Assembly: GCA_019916065.1 (NCBI GenBank)
Contig: CM034241.1
Span: forward strand, 19,855,541 to 19,919,540
From: Vitellaria paradoxa
Taxonomy: Eukaryota > Streptophyta > Magnoliopsida > Ericales > Sapotaceae
Reading direction: 5' to 3'
Length of the DNA stretch: 64,000 nucleotides
Shown here: piece after piece, positions 34,731 to 45,664 of the stretch
How the letters are laid out: each line of letters begins with the position of its first letter
How positions within the stretch are numbered: position 1 is the stretch's first letter
Notes under the pieces: model-generated
What the model was told of the DNA's origin: nothing
The model's input: the letters and a program-made list of their open reading frames with translations, nothing else
Databases searched by the model: none
Translations under genes and position numbers: made by a program

Positions 34731-35514
34731 TGAAAATTCGTAATTTGCTAGTAAAGATCCCATTCAATCAACCACAATCATTGAATAACAAAAGGCGAGA
34801 TAAACAAAACGAGGAAACCCACAAAGGGAAACCTCAGACAAAACTTTCACTAAAATCAAACGTTGGTTACAAACTCAAACCCTCGTTAGATCGACTCCTT
34901 GACTCTATACTCTGTTGATGTTTGCTCGACTCCTTGATTCACCAACTCCTTTATCGAAAGCCCTTCTACTCCTCCAAGGCACGATACTGACTCCTCAGTA
35001 GCTTTGCTGAATCCTCAGTATTCACAAACCTCAAACCTGAACTCCTTTGGATTGAACACGAAACATGTTGCCAAGTAATGGAGAGAATAATTGAACTTTC
35101 AGGCTTCTAATCTCATGTGTATTCTCTCTATCTCTCACCTGAAGATGTCCAGAAGATATATATATATATATATATAGATAAAACTGAGGCGCTAGGGTTC
35201 GAAATAGGCTGAAAGTTGTGCCTCACAGAAGGTCTTCCCGCGGCCATCCCGCACTCAGAGCAGTCTTCCCACACTATTTCTTCATGTTATGCTCTCGGGA
35301 TTTTCCCGCGCCTAATTGCGGCCTTCCTACGTAAATCAACTCTGACACTTGTTTGGCTTCTTTAGGACTTCTAACCATTAAGAAAACAATTTCTCTGGGC
35401 CTTTTAGAATTCTATTTGACTTAAGACTCTAGTGCCTTAGCCTACACTAAGTCTAAAGTACAAACACTTCTCTTTGATCATGGATTTGCCAATTTACAAT
35501 ATTTTGTCTTAACA
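34731..35514 (-). repeat. 5' LTR of gag-only Copia
   Basis: In element sense it begins TGTTAAGACAAAATATTG and ends CGAATTTTCA. A (TA)n run near 35158-35175 lies where the other LTR has TATATATAGATAG. In element sense the LTR TATA box would fall in this stretch. Confidence 0.9.
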
Positions 35515-36930
35515 AAGCTTAACATGAAAGAAGGTGTAAGGGTTGAAATTCTTAAATGGTTAGAAGTTGGGATTGTATATCCAATTTGTAATAGTTCATG
35601 GATTAGTCCAGTGCAAGTAGTGCCTAAAAAGGGTGGGATGACTGTTGCGCATAATGACCATAATGAACTAATTCCCATTAGGACAGTAATGGGGTGGAGA
35701 GTCTGCATAGACTATAGAAAACTTAATAGTGCTACCTGTAAGGATCATTTTCCTTTGCCTTTCTTGATCAAATGCTTGAAAGACTTGTTGGGTATGATTA
35801 TTATTGTTTTCTTGATGGTTATTTAGGGTATAACCAAATTCCTATAGCCCTTGAAGATCAAAAAACCACTTTTACATGTCCTTATGGTACTTTTGCATTC
35901 CATCAAATGCCTTTTGGTTGGTGTAACGCATCTACTATATTCTAACATTGCATGATGGCCACTTTTTCTGATTTTGTAGAGAAGATTATGGAAGTTTTTA
36001 CAGATGATTTTTCTGTGTTTGGATCTTCTTTTCATAGTTGCTTGGCTAACTTGTCTTAAGTCTTACAACATTGTGAGGAGACCAGTTTGGTCTTAAATTA
36101 TTTTATGGTGCAGGAAGGCATTGTGTTAGGCCATAAGATCTCAACAAATGAAATTAGGTGGACTAGGCAAAAATTGAAGTTATTGAAAAGTTACCTTCAC
36201 TGTCGTCAGCTGAGGGAGTACAGGGTTTCCTTGGTCAAGCCTGGTTTTACCGACGGTTTATCAAGGATTTCTCTAAAATCAATAAACGTCTTTGTGCACT
36301 GTAAATAAAGGGTGTTGTGTTTGAATTTGATAAAGAGTGTTTAGATGCATTTGATAAGTTGAAGAAGGAGTTGATCTCAGCACCAATAATGGTAGCACCT
36401 GATTGGAATTTGCCATTTGAATGGATATGTAATGTAAATGACTTCGTCTTAGGGGCTGTACTTGGAAAGCGAAAAGACAAGAAGTTGCATTTTATTTATT
36501 ATGCTAGTAGACTTATGAATGATGCTCAAATAAATTATGCAACTACTAAAAAAGTTACCCACTACTATGTTTGTGTTTGATAAGTTTTGATCATATATTG
36601 TAGGTTCCAAGGTGATTGTGTACACAAATCATGTGGCAATCAAATACCTGTTAACCAAGAAAGATGCTAAGCCATGGTTGATCCGGTGGGTGTTGTTGCT
36701 TCAAGAGTTCGACGTAGAGATCCGAGACAAAAGAGGAATGAAGAATGTAGTAGCTGATCACTTGTCTAGGCTGGAGGGCCATTCTGAAGTAGAAGAGGTT
36801 CCAATCAATGAAAATTTCCTAGACGAGCAGTTGTTTGTGGTTACAGTTGTTCCGTGGTATGCTAACTTGATGAACTACTTGGTTAGTGGCATCATTCCTC
36901 CCAATTTGAACTACCATTAGAAGAAGAAAT
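35515..36930 (+). pseudogene. Athila-type reverse transcriptase and RNase H
   Basis: RT continues with MKEGVRVEILKWLEVGIVYPI, SSWISPVQVVPKKGG and VCIDYRKLN. It then reads FLDGYLGYNQIPIA in a shifted frame and FAFHQMPFGWCNA. The catalytic box reads FTDDFSVFG (DD at 36003-36008), so the aspartates are intact although Y/F-M/A is F-T. The connection domain includes VLGHKIS. RNase H shows APDWNLPFE, LGAVLG, YASR and later [13 protein letters not shown] and the DHLSRLE end. Several stops and frameshifts occur. Confidence 0.9.
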
Positions 36931-36999
36931 TCTTGTGGGAGGTAAAGCACTGCTTTTGGGAGGAGCCATTGCTATACAAGCATTATGCAGATGGGATGA

Positions 37000-37960
37000 T
37001 TAGAATATGTGTGCCCTAGGGGAGATTCACGAGATATTATGCCATTGTCATTCCTTGGAATGTGGTGGATATTTAAGTACTTCCAAAACGGTTACAATGG
37101 TGTGAAAGTCTGGCTTTTATTGGCCAATCATGTACTAGGATGCTGGGTGGTATGTGACTACATGTGATCAGTGTCAGCGAGTTGGAAATGTGACCAAAAG
37201 AAATGAGATGCCATTGGCCAACATTCTGGAGGTTGAATTGTTTAACGTGTGGGGGATTGACTTCATGGGCTCGTTTCCTTCATCCTTAACAATTAGTTCA
37301 TCCTAGTGGTAGTAGACTATGTCTCCAAATGGGTAGAGGCAATAACAACCCAAACCAATGATTCTCAGGTGGTGACGAAATTTTTGAAAAAGAATATCTT
37401 TTCAAGGTTTGGTGTGCCAAGAGCTATTATTAGTGGTGAGGGTTCTCACTTCTGCAACAAACCTTTTGACACTCTGTTGAATAAATATGGAGTCACTCAC
37501 AGAATTGCACACAGTTATCATCCCTAAACAAATGGGCAAGTAGAACTGACCAACTGGGAGCTAAAGCAGGTCTTTGGAAAAGGCTGTTTAAAGATTAAGG
37601 AAAGATTAGGCAACCAAACTTGATGATGTACTATAGCCATATCGGACAGCTTTCAAGACACCTTTAGGCATGTGCCCATATAGACTTGTCTTTGGGAAGT
37701 CTTGCTACCTACTGGTTGAGTTGGAGCACAAGGCATATTAGGCTATTAAGGAGTTAAATATGGACATGAAACTTGTAGGGAGGAAAGAATGCTACAGTTA
37801 AGTGAGTTGGATGAATTCAGATTGGATGCCAATGAGAGTACCAAGTTATATAAGGAACTAAGCATTGGCATGACAAGCACACTTTGAGGAGGAATTTAGA
37901 AGTTGGGCAACAAGTGCTACTCTACAACTTAAGACTCAAACTATTTCTGGGCAATTTCGG
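37000..37960 (+). pseudogene. Athila-type integrase
   Basis: The zinc domain reads CHCHSLECGG and TCDQCQR (about 37037-37175), the usual H..H..C..C arrangement. The core begins at GIDFMGSFPSS (first catalytic D, near 37255). The second motif reads [10 protein letters not shown] near 37430, where the expected aspartate is replaced by glycine. The third is NGQVEL with its glutamate near 37535. Positions 37306-37527 form the longest open stretch. The C-terminal part is damaged but can be followed to about 37960 (LYKEL, KCY). Confidence 0.88.
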
Positions 37961-39318
37961 TCAAGGTGGTCAGGACCATTCACGATGACAAAGGCGTCCC
38001 CCTATGGTGCTGTTGAGGTACAAAGTGAGGCAACTGGTTCATTTAAGGTCAATGGCCAATGATTGAAGCCTTACTTTGTTGGTGACATGGTGCCTAAAGT
38101 AGTCACCTACTATTTGCAAGATCCTACCTATAGTTGAGACAATAGTTCAGTCGAGCTAAAAGATGTTAAAGAAAGCGCTTCTTGGGAGGCAACCCAAGCT
38201 CCAACATCCTAACTTTTTTTGTCTTTGTTTTTGTGGCTTTTTGAATAAATTTGATCATAACCCCTACTTTTGGTTGTTTGATTTAGGTTCAAAGATGAGA
38301 TGGGTTCATGTTTTCATTGCAGACATCTGTTTTTGGCCATATTAAAGAGGGGAGCATTTGTTTTCCTTTATTTTTTTCCTTCACATTGAGAACAAGACAA
38401 TGTGTGAATTAAGTTGGGGGTAGAATTGTTGATTCTTGCTTGCTTTGCTTGATGTGGCAAAAATTTTTTGCCCAAAAAAAAAACAAAAAGCTAACCCTTG
38501 AACTAGAATTTTTGCTTGTGAAAGAAAAATAAAAATTGAACCTGTTGTTTGGAATCATAAATTGCATTCAGGTTTCTTGTTGTGTTTAAGCATTGAATTT
38601 TTTATTTAGGATAGGTAATATCTTATAAGGCAAGATTAAGCATATTTGTTTTCTTTAGAATTATTGAAGTATGCCTTTCTTTACAAAATTATGTTAGTTA
38701 TGTGACTATGCATGAAAGATGTGTGATGCTTTCCTTGTAATTATCCCCTTTGATCTAGTCCTAAACAGGTTTAAGTAAATAGATTGATTATAATTAAACA
38801 GTTGAGTAAGTAAATGTGCACAACATTCTATCTACTCCAATGTTTTGAGTTGCTTAGTAACTAGAGGCATTCATCACAAATGTTTACTTTTACGTCAAAT
38901 GGAAACTTGAATATGAGTATGCAAAAGCACTTTGATGGTGTAACTTGTTGAGTAACCGGGTGCCTTCATCATAAATGTTTGTACTCGCATAAAAAGGCAA
39001 GTGCCAAAAAAAAAAAAAGGAATCTCTACAGTTTGCTACCTTATTGTAGTAGTGATAAGGGATGATTACCGATTGAGTTGTTACACAATTCAATTTTGTT
39101 GGTTGCATGATGAGCATGATTGAGTTTGGAATTATGTATGGGTATTTAATTAAGAGATGGTGAGTACGCTTAATTTTTCTTTGTTTGTTATTATTGTGTA
39201 CTAAGTTGAAGATGTGATGTTTGCATGATAGGTACTTTGAGTGTGATTGGTTGAAACTAAATATGGTCAGTATCTTTGTTTTTATGGTTTTTCTTTGCTT
39301 GAGGACAAGCAAATATTT
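37961..39318 (+). other. Athila 3' region without recognisable ORF
   Basis: The region holds the end of integrase (KKALLGRQPK near 38168), then about 1.1 kb with no credible coding. Athila relatives sometimes carry an envelope-like ORF here; none is seen. A hairpin and G-rich tract (38382-38425) and a second hairpin (39294-39313) are the only structured parts. Confidence 0.65.
38382..38425 (+). promoter_or_regulatory. Hairpin plus internal G-rich purine tract
   Basis: CACATTG (38382-38388) pairs with CAATGTG (38398-38404) around a 9-base loop AGAACAAGA. It is followed by AAGTTGGGGGTAGAA (38411-38425). The arrangement repeats that found before the 3' LTR and in the right-hand Gypsy-like element. 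It may be a secondary polypurine tract. Confidence 0.55.
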
Positions 39319-39333
39319 AAGTTTGGGGGTGTT
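39294..39333 (+). promoter_or_regulatory. Hairpin and polypurine tract at 3' LTR
   Basis: TTTGCTTG (39294-39301) pairs perfectly with CAAGCAAA (39306-39313) around loop AGGA. AAGTTTGGGGGTGTT directly precedes the LTR start at 39334 and is the likely primer for plus-strand synthesis. Confidence 0.7.
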
Positions 39334-40909
39334 TGATATGTGAAACTATTTTGCACATTCTTGATCTTATTTAGCTTAGTTTTGCATGCTTTCTAGAACA
39401 TTTAGTTTAATTAATTATTGTTTTGGGTTTCTTTATTATTTAATTAATTTTTGGGACTTTTTTATTGGGCAGGTGTTTAGGCTGAATATGGGCTACCTTC
39501 GAAGTTTTCAAGTCAGCTTTAAATTTGGAGTGCAAATCCCAAATTGACTAGGAATGCTAGTCTTGCCATATTTGGCCTCTACTCAATTTTTGGCTCATAT
39601 CTGAAACTACAGACCTCTGTTTTTTATGTTCTTTAGCTTTCTGGAAAGCTGGTAGACAGGCTACAACTCTTATGAAGGCCTAAAACTCAAAGAAGTCGTT
39701 TTGGACTCAGAAGTTGGCCTTGAATTCGTAACAAAAATTTTGCCAGTATCCCGAAATCAGTTTCAGTTTTTAGCCCAGCCTAGGAGTTGTAGACGTCTAA
39801 AAATAGCAAGGCTAGGTGCGTTGGAAACATAAGACCTAGCTTAACAACTTTGCTAAAGACACTTTTCTTCTACAGTATCGTTTTTAAGGACAAAAATAGC
39901 CTAAAAATTGATTGACAAAATCTGCCAGAAAATCAGCATTCTCCAAGTTCTCTGTGATAGAGGCATTTAAACGTAGGAGGACAAATGGAGCAGATTTTAG
40001 GGCGTGAAATCAAGCCTATTCGGGGGCTGGAAGTTTATAAAAGAGAAACACATATGACACAATGGGAAGGAGAATCTTGGAGGGGCTGAGTTCGTGATAA
40101 GAAGTTCCATGGGAGACTAGAGTCAAAGGCTAGAGAGAAATCCTAGACCCCAAGACTTCTGTTTTAGTAGAATTCTTTCTTCGCACTTAATTAGTCCCAA
40201 CTCTTTTAATTTCATTTAAATATTTCCAGTGCATTGATATATTGTTTGTCATGAATTCTAGTTAGTTTTCTTATTCTAGGGTTAGGATGTATTCATTGAA
40301 TTTATGTTGATGGATTAAGATTATGTCTTCTTGAATGATTAAATGTTTGCAAAATTGGTGTTTTCAGTTTGCATTCTTATGAATAATTGGCCATTATTTA
40401 TATGTTTAAGATACCGAATGATGGAATGAAAATTGAAGTTTGGTATTAGTTTGTGAAAATAGCAATCTTTGGTTATATTTTTTAAAAATAAAATACAAAC
40501 CAGAGTGACTTTAATTAACAATTTTATTAGGCGTAAGGAGTTTATGTTAAAATTTACAATTACGAAAGTAAATGTAGGGTTAATGTAAGCATAATTGTTT
40601 AGTGTTCAAAGAGATAAATCAAATATCTTGGGAAATTGAGTTATTGCAAAATAGAAGTTTAGTCGTAAGACAAGTTTTGTTCATTGCGTAATTCATTTGA
40701 TCATATCCAAACCCTAGAATTATTCGTTATTAATTTTCAGTTATAGTGTTTTGGCATTTTCTTTGAGAAATCTTGCATAATTGGGTGTCTAAATAATAGG
40801 GGAGTCAATTAGGATTGATAATTGAAACACTTTCTGAGGGAACGACACTTGCTTGCCCTATTCTGCTAAATAACAATCCCTACACTTGTGGCAAAGTTTA
40901 GGCTAGTAA
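39334..40909 (+). repeat. 3' LTR of Athila-type element
   Basis: About 1.58 kb, starting TGATATGTGAAACTATTTTG and ending GGCTAGTAA. It aligns end to end with the 5' LTR and is followed by the target duplication GTGGT. Confidence 0.9.
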
Positions 40910-40914
40910 GTGGT

Positions 40915-41880
40915 CAAGCGAGAAATATTTACCTAACTACAATCATGCCTAAGAGCGCCGTTGCATATATTTTTGTCAAGTGATTTTGAATAAATCATTT
41001 ATTTAAGAAAAAGTATCTTGTCTTCTCTGCGCTTGTATATGTGAAGGTAACTAAAAAGTAGGTAAAAATGAATAAAGACAAATAAATATTGAGAAAGAAA
41101 AAAAAGTTATCTTATTTCCAAGTGCACCATGAGCCAAATCTATCGAGATAGCATCAATGTCATTTAAATCGTGAATTATTTTGGTACATGGAACAAAAAC
41201 AAGAACGAGATACTCTTATACTTTGAAGTGGTAGCATGGAAAATTGGCGGTTCTCATACAAAAATGACTTATTTAAAAAAAAATTAATCAAGAAAAATAA
41301 GCAACATAGATATTTTTTAAATTAAGTGCATTTTTCTATTTGATACAAATCATTGCTAATCATTCTTTTGTAAAATCTTAAATTAATTGGTTGTTGTTAA
41401 CACAATTTATTATCAATTCTCTATTTTTAGAGATTTTCCCTAATGAATAGGTATAATATTTTCATCAAATTTAATGTGTTGGAACGCATGTGTATCATAT
41501 TCTGAAACATGTGTATCAAAATATGGTTCGTAGGGATAGTAGTGATTTCTTGTAACTTTGGATAGCATGCAAATAATTTTCTAGTTTGAGGGATCAATCA
41601 TTTGTCAGCGATGAAAACATGTCTATTTTTCTCTTAGATGATTACAATATTAAGATTTTTTTTCTTGAACTCAATAATAGTATTTTGAAGACATTACTAA
41701 TTATTATCATTGTTAGAAAAACACAATAACAATTAACAAGTTAGTGTCGCGATGAAGTTGTGACAAATCATAGGTTATCATCTGGGGATAATTTAAATTT
41801 ACGATATTAAATCTCTAAAATTCATAATTAAAATTACTTATATAACTCACAAAGTCATATGGGAATAAATTTCCTTCAAT
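40915..41880. other. AT-rich non-coding flank
   Basis: No ORF, RNA gene or terminal repeat recognised. Low-complexity A-rich and T-rich runs are present. Confidence 0.5.
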
Positions 41881-41884
41881 AATT

Positions 41885-42950
41885 AACATTAACTTTTTTT
41901 AATTACAGTTAAAGCAGTGGTGCCACTACATTTTAAAATGATTGATACAATATCATAAATAGTGTCAAATAATTAATACTTTTGTTATTATTTTAAACTT
42001 ATGATATTAAATTATCAAAATTCATAATTGAATTCCCCTATATAAACTCACACACTTTTACTTTTTAATAATTATAACTAAAATAGTGGTGCCGCTACAT
42101 CTTAAAATGATGAGAGACTATCATAATATTGTCAAATAATTAGTTTTTTTTAATTATTTTAAATTTATGATATTAAATTATAAAAATTCATAATTAAATT
42201 CACAAATAAACTCACAAACACTTTTAGTTTTTAATAATTACAATTAAAGCAATGATGCCACTACATCTTAAAATGATGACGCACTACATAAATAATGTCA
42301 TATAATTATTTTTTTGTGATTATTTTAAATTTATGATATTAAATTATTAAAATTGATAATTAAATTCTTATATAAATTCACAAACATTTATAGTTTTTAA
42401 TAATAACAACTAAAGTAGTAGTGCAATTACATCATAAAATGATGATGCACTATCATTAATAATGTCAAATAAATAGTTTTTTTTTGTGATTATTTATTAA
42501 ATTACAAAAATTCATAATTAAGTTCACATATAAACTCACAAACACTTTTAATTTCTAATAATTACAACTAAAGTAGTGGTGCTACTACATCTTAAAATGA
42601 TCATGCACTATCATAAATAATCTCAAATAATTACTTTTTTTGTTATTATTTTAAATTTATGATATTAAAGTACTAAAATTGATAATTAAATTCTTATATA
42701 AACTCACAAATACTTTTAATTTTTAATAATAACAGTTAAAGTTATGGTGCCACTGCATTTCAATTTGATGACACACTATCATAAATAATATCTAACAATT
42801 AATTTTTTTGATTATTTTAAATTTATGATATTAAATTTATAAAATTCATAATTAAATTTTCATGTAAATTCACAAAAACATATGAAAATAAATCTCGTTC
42901 AATAATTAATATTAACTCTTTTAGTTAAAAATTTATAAATACAATTACAA
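41885..42950. repeat. Six tandem ~165-bp AT-rich repeats
   Basis: The word TAATAATTACAACTAAAG.AGTGGTGCCACTACAT recurs near 41900, 42066, 42232, 42399, 42557 and 42724 (spacing about 158-167). Each copy continues TTAAAATGATGA.GCACTATCATAAATAATGTCAAATAATTA, then TTATGATATTAAATTA and AAATTCATAATTAAATT. The copies are diverged. The local GTGGTGCCACTAC is a short near-palindrome. Confidence 0.85.
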
Positions 42951-44520
42951 TCTTAAATAATATTTTTTATAAAAATAAAAAGAGGTTTGTTGGACCCTTA
43001 ATTATAATTTTTTTTTTCAAGTTTTGATTAAGTTCAAGTCTGCTATAATAATTACCAGACCAACCAAACAATAGACTTAACTCCGTCAAATAATTAGGGT
43101 GTTTGGAGTTTTGAAAAAGTTAAAAAAAAAAAAATGTTGTAAAAATGACATGATAAAATTTAATTAAAAAATTAAAAATTTTTAAATTTTGTAAAGTTTC
43201 TGAGATTTTATTAAATTATTTTTAATAAATACTATAATTAAATTATTTAATTCTATTTAATTTAATAATTAATTTAAAATAATTATATTAAATAATTTTA
43301 TCAAATTATTTTAATAAATATCATAATTAAATTAATTAATTTAATAATTAATTTAATTTATTTAATATGAATTATACTTTATTAAATTATTTTTAATAAA
43401 TATTCTAATTAAATTATTTAAATTATTATGAAAATATTTTATTCAAGTATTTTTAATAGATAATATAATTAAATTATAATTAATATTTTTATATTTGCTG
43501 GATTAAATGATATAATATTTATATTTTATTTAATTATTTTTAATAAATAATATAATTAATTTAATTTAAATGTATTTATTAAATTCAATTAATTTTTAAA
43601 AAACTAATAAAAATAAATATTTTATAAAAATAAAAAATTAATTATTATAAACAAAATTGTATTTTTAAACGCAGTTTCAGTTATCATTTCAGAAAATAAA
43701 AACGACAATAAAAAATAAAAATAGAAAACATAAAATATAAACGTAGACAGAAAAAACAGTGTTACCAAACGGTTCCCTATCAAACGAAATTCGTTTATAA
43801 TGACCTTTTCTTTATACCGTTAAAAAGAAAAACTTAAACGAAAATAAGAAAACAATAATATTACATAACATAAAAAAAGTTAAATAAAAATAAAAAACAA
43901 TAACATTACATAATAAACTTAATGAAGTCTGTATATTCCAACCCCTACACTTTCGGTGTACATTTGAAATATATTTTATTAAATTATTTTTACTAAATAA
44001 TATAATCCGAAATATATTTTATTAAATTATATAATATATTATAATTTGAAATATATCTTATTAAATTATTTTTAATCAAAAATATATTTTATATTTTATT
44101 TTTATTGAATTAAATTATCTTTCATAAATATGATTAAATCAATAATATTTCATTTAGTTTAATTAATATAAATATATATTATTAAATTCGGTTAATTTTT
44201 ATAAAAATCAATAAAATTAAAATTTTATCAAAAAGGTGATTTAATGGTTTCTCTAATAATTGTTATAATTAATGGAATAGAATTAAAATAGTCACATATA
44301 TAAATGTATACTTTGAAATTAAATATATACAAATTACATATAGAAAAAAAAATGCAGAGATAGAAAAATTTAAAAAATAACAACTCTAAGGCTGTTTGAT
44401 AATATCCTTATTCTTTATTTTGTTTAACTTTTTATTTGCTCGTGATTAAACTGAATTCGTTAACGCCGAAAACATTTAAATTCGTTTGCTGTGTAAACGA
44501 TTTTTAATTCTGACTTCGTC
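42951..44520. other. Very AT-rich non-coding, MITE candidate
   Basis: Dominated by AATTAAATTATTTTTAATAAAT-type words. A possible hAT-like MITE lies at about 43095-43785, with ends TAGGGTGTTTGGAGTTTTG and (inverted) TAGGGAACCGTTTGGTAAC; the target duplication is not convincing. The rest holds no recognisable gene. Confidence 0.4.
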
Positions 44521-44532
44521 ACCTCTGTAAGT

Positions 44533-44581
44533 GAATATATACCGATTTTGAGATATAAGTTTCAAACGCGCATAACCCTAG
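44533..44581 (+). promoter_or_regulatory. Candidate host-gene core promoter
   Basis: GAATATATACC (about 44533-44543) is a good plant TATA box. About 30 bases downstream is CATAACCCTAG (44571-44581), a telo-box-like word often found just after the start of plant housekeeping transcripts. A CT-rich tract (CCTCCCTCCTCTCTCTG) follows at 44616-44652. Confidence 0.4.
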
Positions 44582-45660
44582 TAAAGCTAAACCCCAATTG
44601 CTTACTGGGTCAATCCCTCCCTCCTCTCTCTGTATCTCTCTGTATCTCTCTCACAAAATGTCCAGCCCAACCAATACGCCGGAGCCCTAGAGATTTCTGG
44701 AGGAAGTTTTGTGCCTTTATTTTTTGATTTTTTTCTTCCATGTTAAGATTTCTGTCTCAACAATGTCATTTTAATTGTTATTCTGTTAATTTTGATGTTC
44801 TAAAATTTAACAGCAAATTCAAGATCATCTTAATCGTCTTTCACTTTCTTCTTTCCTTCTTTCCTTCTTCTTTCTTGCTTCAAACGCATTTGATCTTCAA
44901 CCTATATGATAGGGTGATCATGGTCAGTTTCACAGAAAATTCAAATTCCTTCTAAAGCAGTTCTCGCATTTGAATCTCTCTCTCTCTCTATTTCTGTCAC
45001 TACATATATACACACGCGCACACACACATTTCTTAGGTAAAGCACGCACACTCTCTAAAATCTGTCTTTGGTTTAATTTAATCCTCGCAATTGAATATAA
45101 GTGAAACTTTCTGAAGGCAGAGTGTATTTCTGAATCCATTGCTTTTGGCCCGTTGTTTGCTTTGGGTTGCGGCATTTGAACATCCTGGGAAATTTTCGTG
45201 AGGTAAAAGCATTATCTAATATCTATCTTTTCTTGAGCTGCTTGAGGTTCTTTTTTTTCTTTCCTTTTTTTTTTTTTGGTTTAATAGGCATTCTTGATAA
45301 TTTGATTGAAATGCAAAGATAGATGCATTCGTTGGAAAATGACCTTTCTTACTCTGGATTGTTTGGACAGATTGGCATCTTGAGTAATGGCTGGAGATCT
45401 CAGAGTTTCAATGCACAATTTTTTGAGGTTAGGTATTTACAAGTTACATTGCATTGGGTGAGAAATGCTATTTTCTCAATTGATGCTTGAAATTTAATTT
45501 GAATGAATTTTAGATTTTTCAATTGTGAAAGAGCAATTTAATTCTAACAGTTGTTGAATTTTCTATGCTATTTTGGTCATTTTATGCCTCTCTTTAAAAG
45601 TATTTGTTTCATGAGCAATCTTGTGTTTTTTAATCCTATTGCCTTGTTTTGTATATGGCC
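44570..45660 (+). other. Candidate 5' leader and first exons of a host gene (broken or incomplete)
   Basis: The composition changes sharply from AT-rich repeats to gene-leader-like sequence. A plausible 5' exon ends at GTGAG/GTAAAA (45201), and an intron with a long T-rich tract ends ..TTTAATAG at 45288. A second exon then carries ATGGCTGGAGATCTC from 45388, reading MAGDLRVSMHNFL, and a possible donor follows at GAG/GTTAGG (about 45430). Nothing recognisable follows before the LTR fragment at 45665, so any gene is truncated or continues beyond the gap. Splice sites are predicted by eye; the protein start is not recognised. Confidence 0.3.
44658..44690 (+). CDS. Possible upstream ORF in the leader
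   Basis: ATG at 44658 opens a 10-codon ORF (MSSPTNTPEP) ending TAG, right after the CT-rich tract. If the leader is real this is the first AUG of the transcript and would act as an upstream ORF. It could equally be chance. Confidence 0.25.
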   Translation: MSSPTNTPEP

Positions 45661-45664
45661 GGTC

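Larger units (their letters stand above)
30526..35514 (-). mobile_element. Gag-only, non-autonomous Copia element nested in Athila RT
   Basis: A minus-strand unit of 4,989 bp with LTRs of 804 bp (3', left) and 784 bp (5', right), primer site, polypurine tract and gag. Protease, integrase, RT and RNase H are absent. Flanking bases AATCC and AAGCT are consistent with a diverged 5-bp duplication (three of five match). Removing the element restores the Athila RT codons at LNP-NMKE. Gag features (YWKVRMRAHL-type start, coiled coil, two zinc knuckles) resemble long-gag Copia groups such as Sireviruses. It must have moved with enzymes supplied in trans. Confidence 0.88.
20883..40909 (+). mobile_element. 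Athila-type Ty3/Gypsy retrotransposon with two nested Copia insertions
   Basis: Two LTRs starting TGATATGTGAAA bound a 20,027-bp unit. The flanking five bases are GTGGC (20878-20882) and GTGGT (40910-40914), a target duplication with one change. Subtracting the nested Copias (22783-27796 and 30526-35514, each with its 5-bp duplication) leaves about 10.0 kb. In order it holds: 5' LTR, tRNA-Asp primer site, gag, protease (DLGA), RT, RNase H, integrase, long 3' region, polypurine tract, 3' LTR. Gag and protease features point to the Athila lineage. All ORFs are broken. No envelope-like ORF is recognisable in the 3' region. Positions 22454-22782 are an untranslated leader. Confidence 0.9.

Noticed and set aside
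38890..39312. 140-codon minus-strand ORF
   Set aside because: It lies in the non-coding 3' region of the Athila-type element, has low-complexity composition and resembles no family. It also runs through the hairpin before the LTR.
44740..44955. 71-codon ORF in the candidate leader
   Set aside because: Phe/Leu/Ser-rich translation of a T-rich leader; no domain and no similarity recognised.
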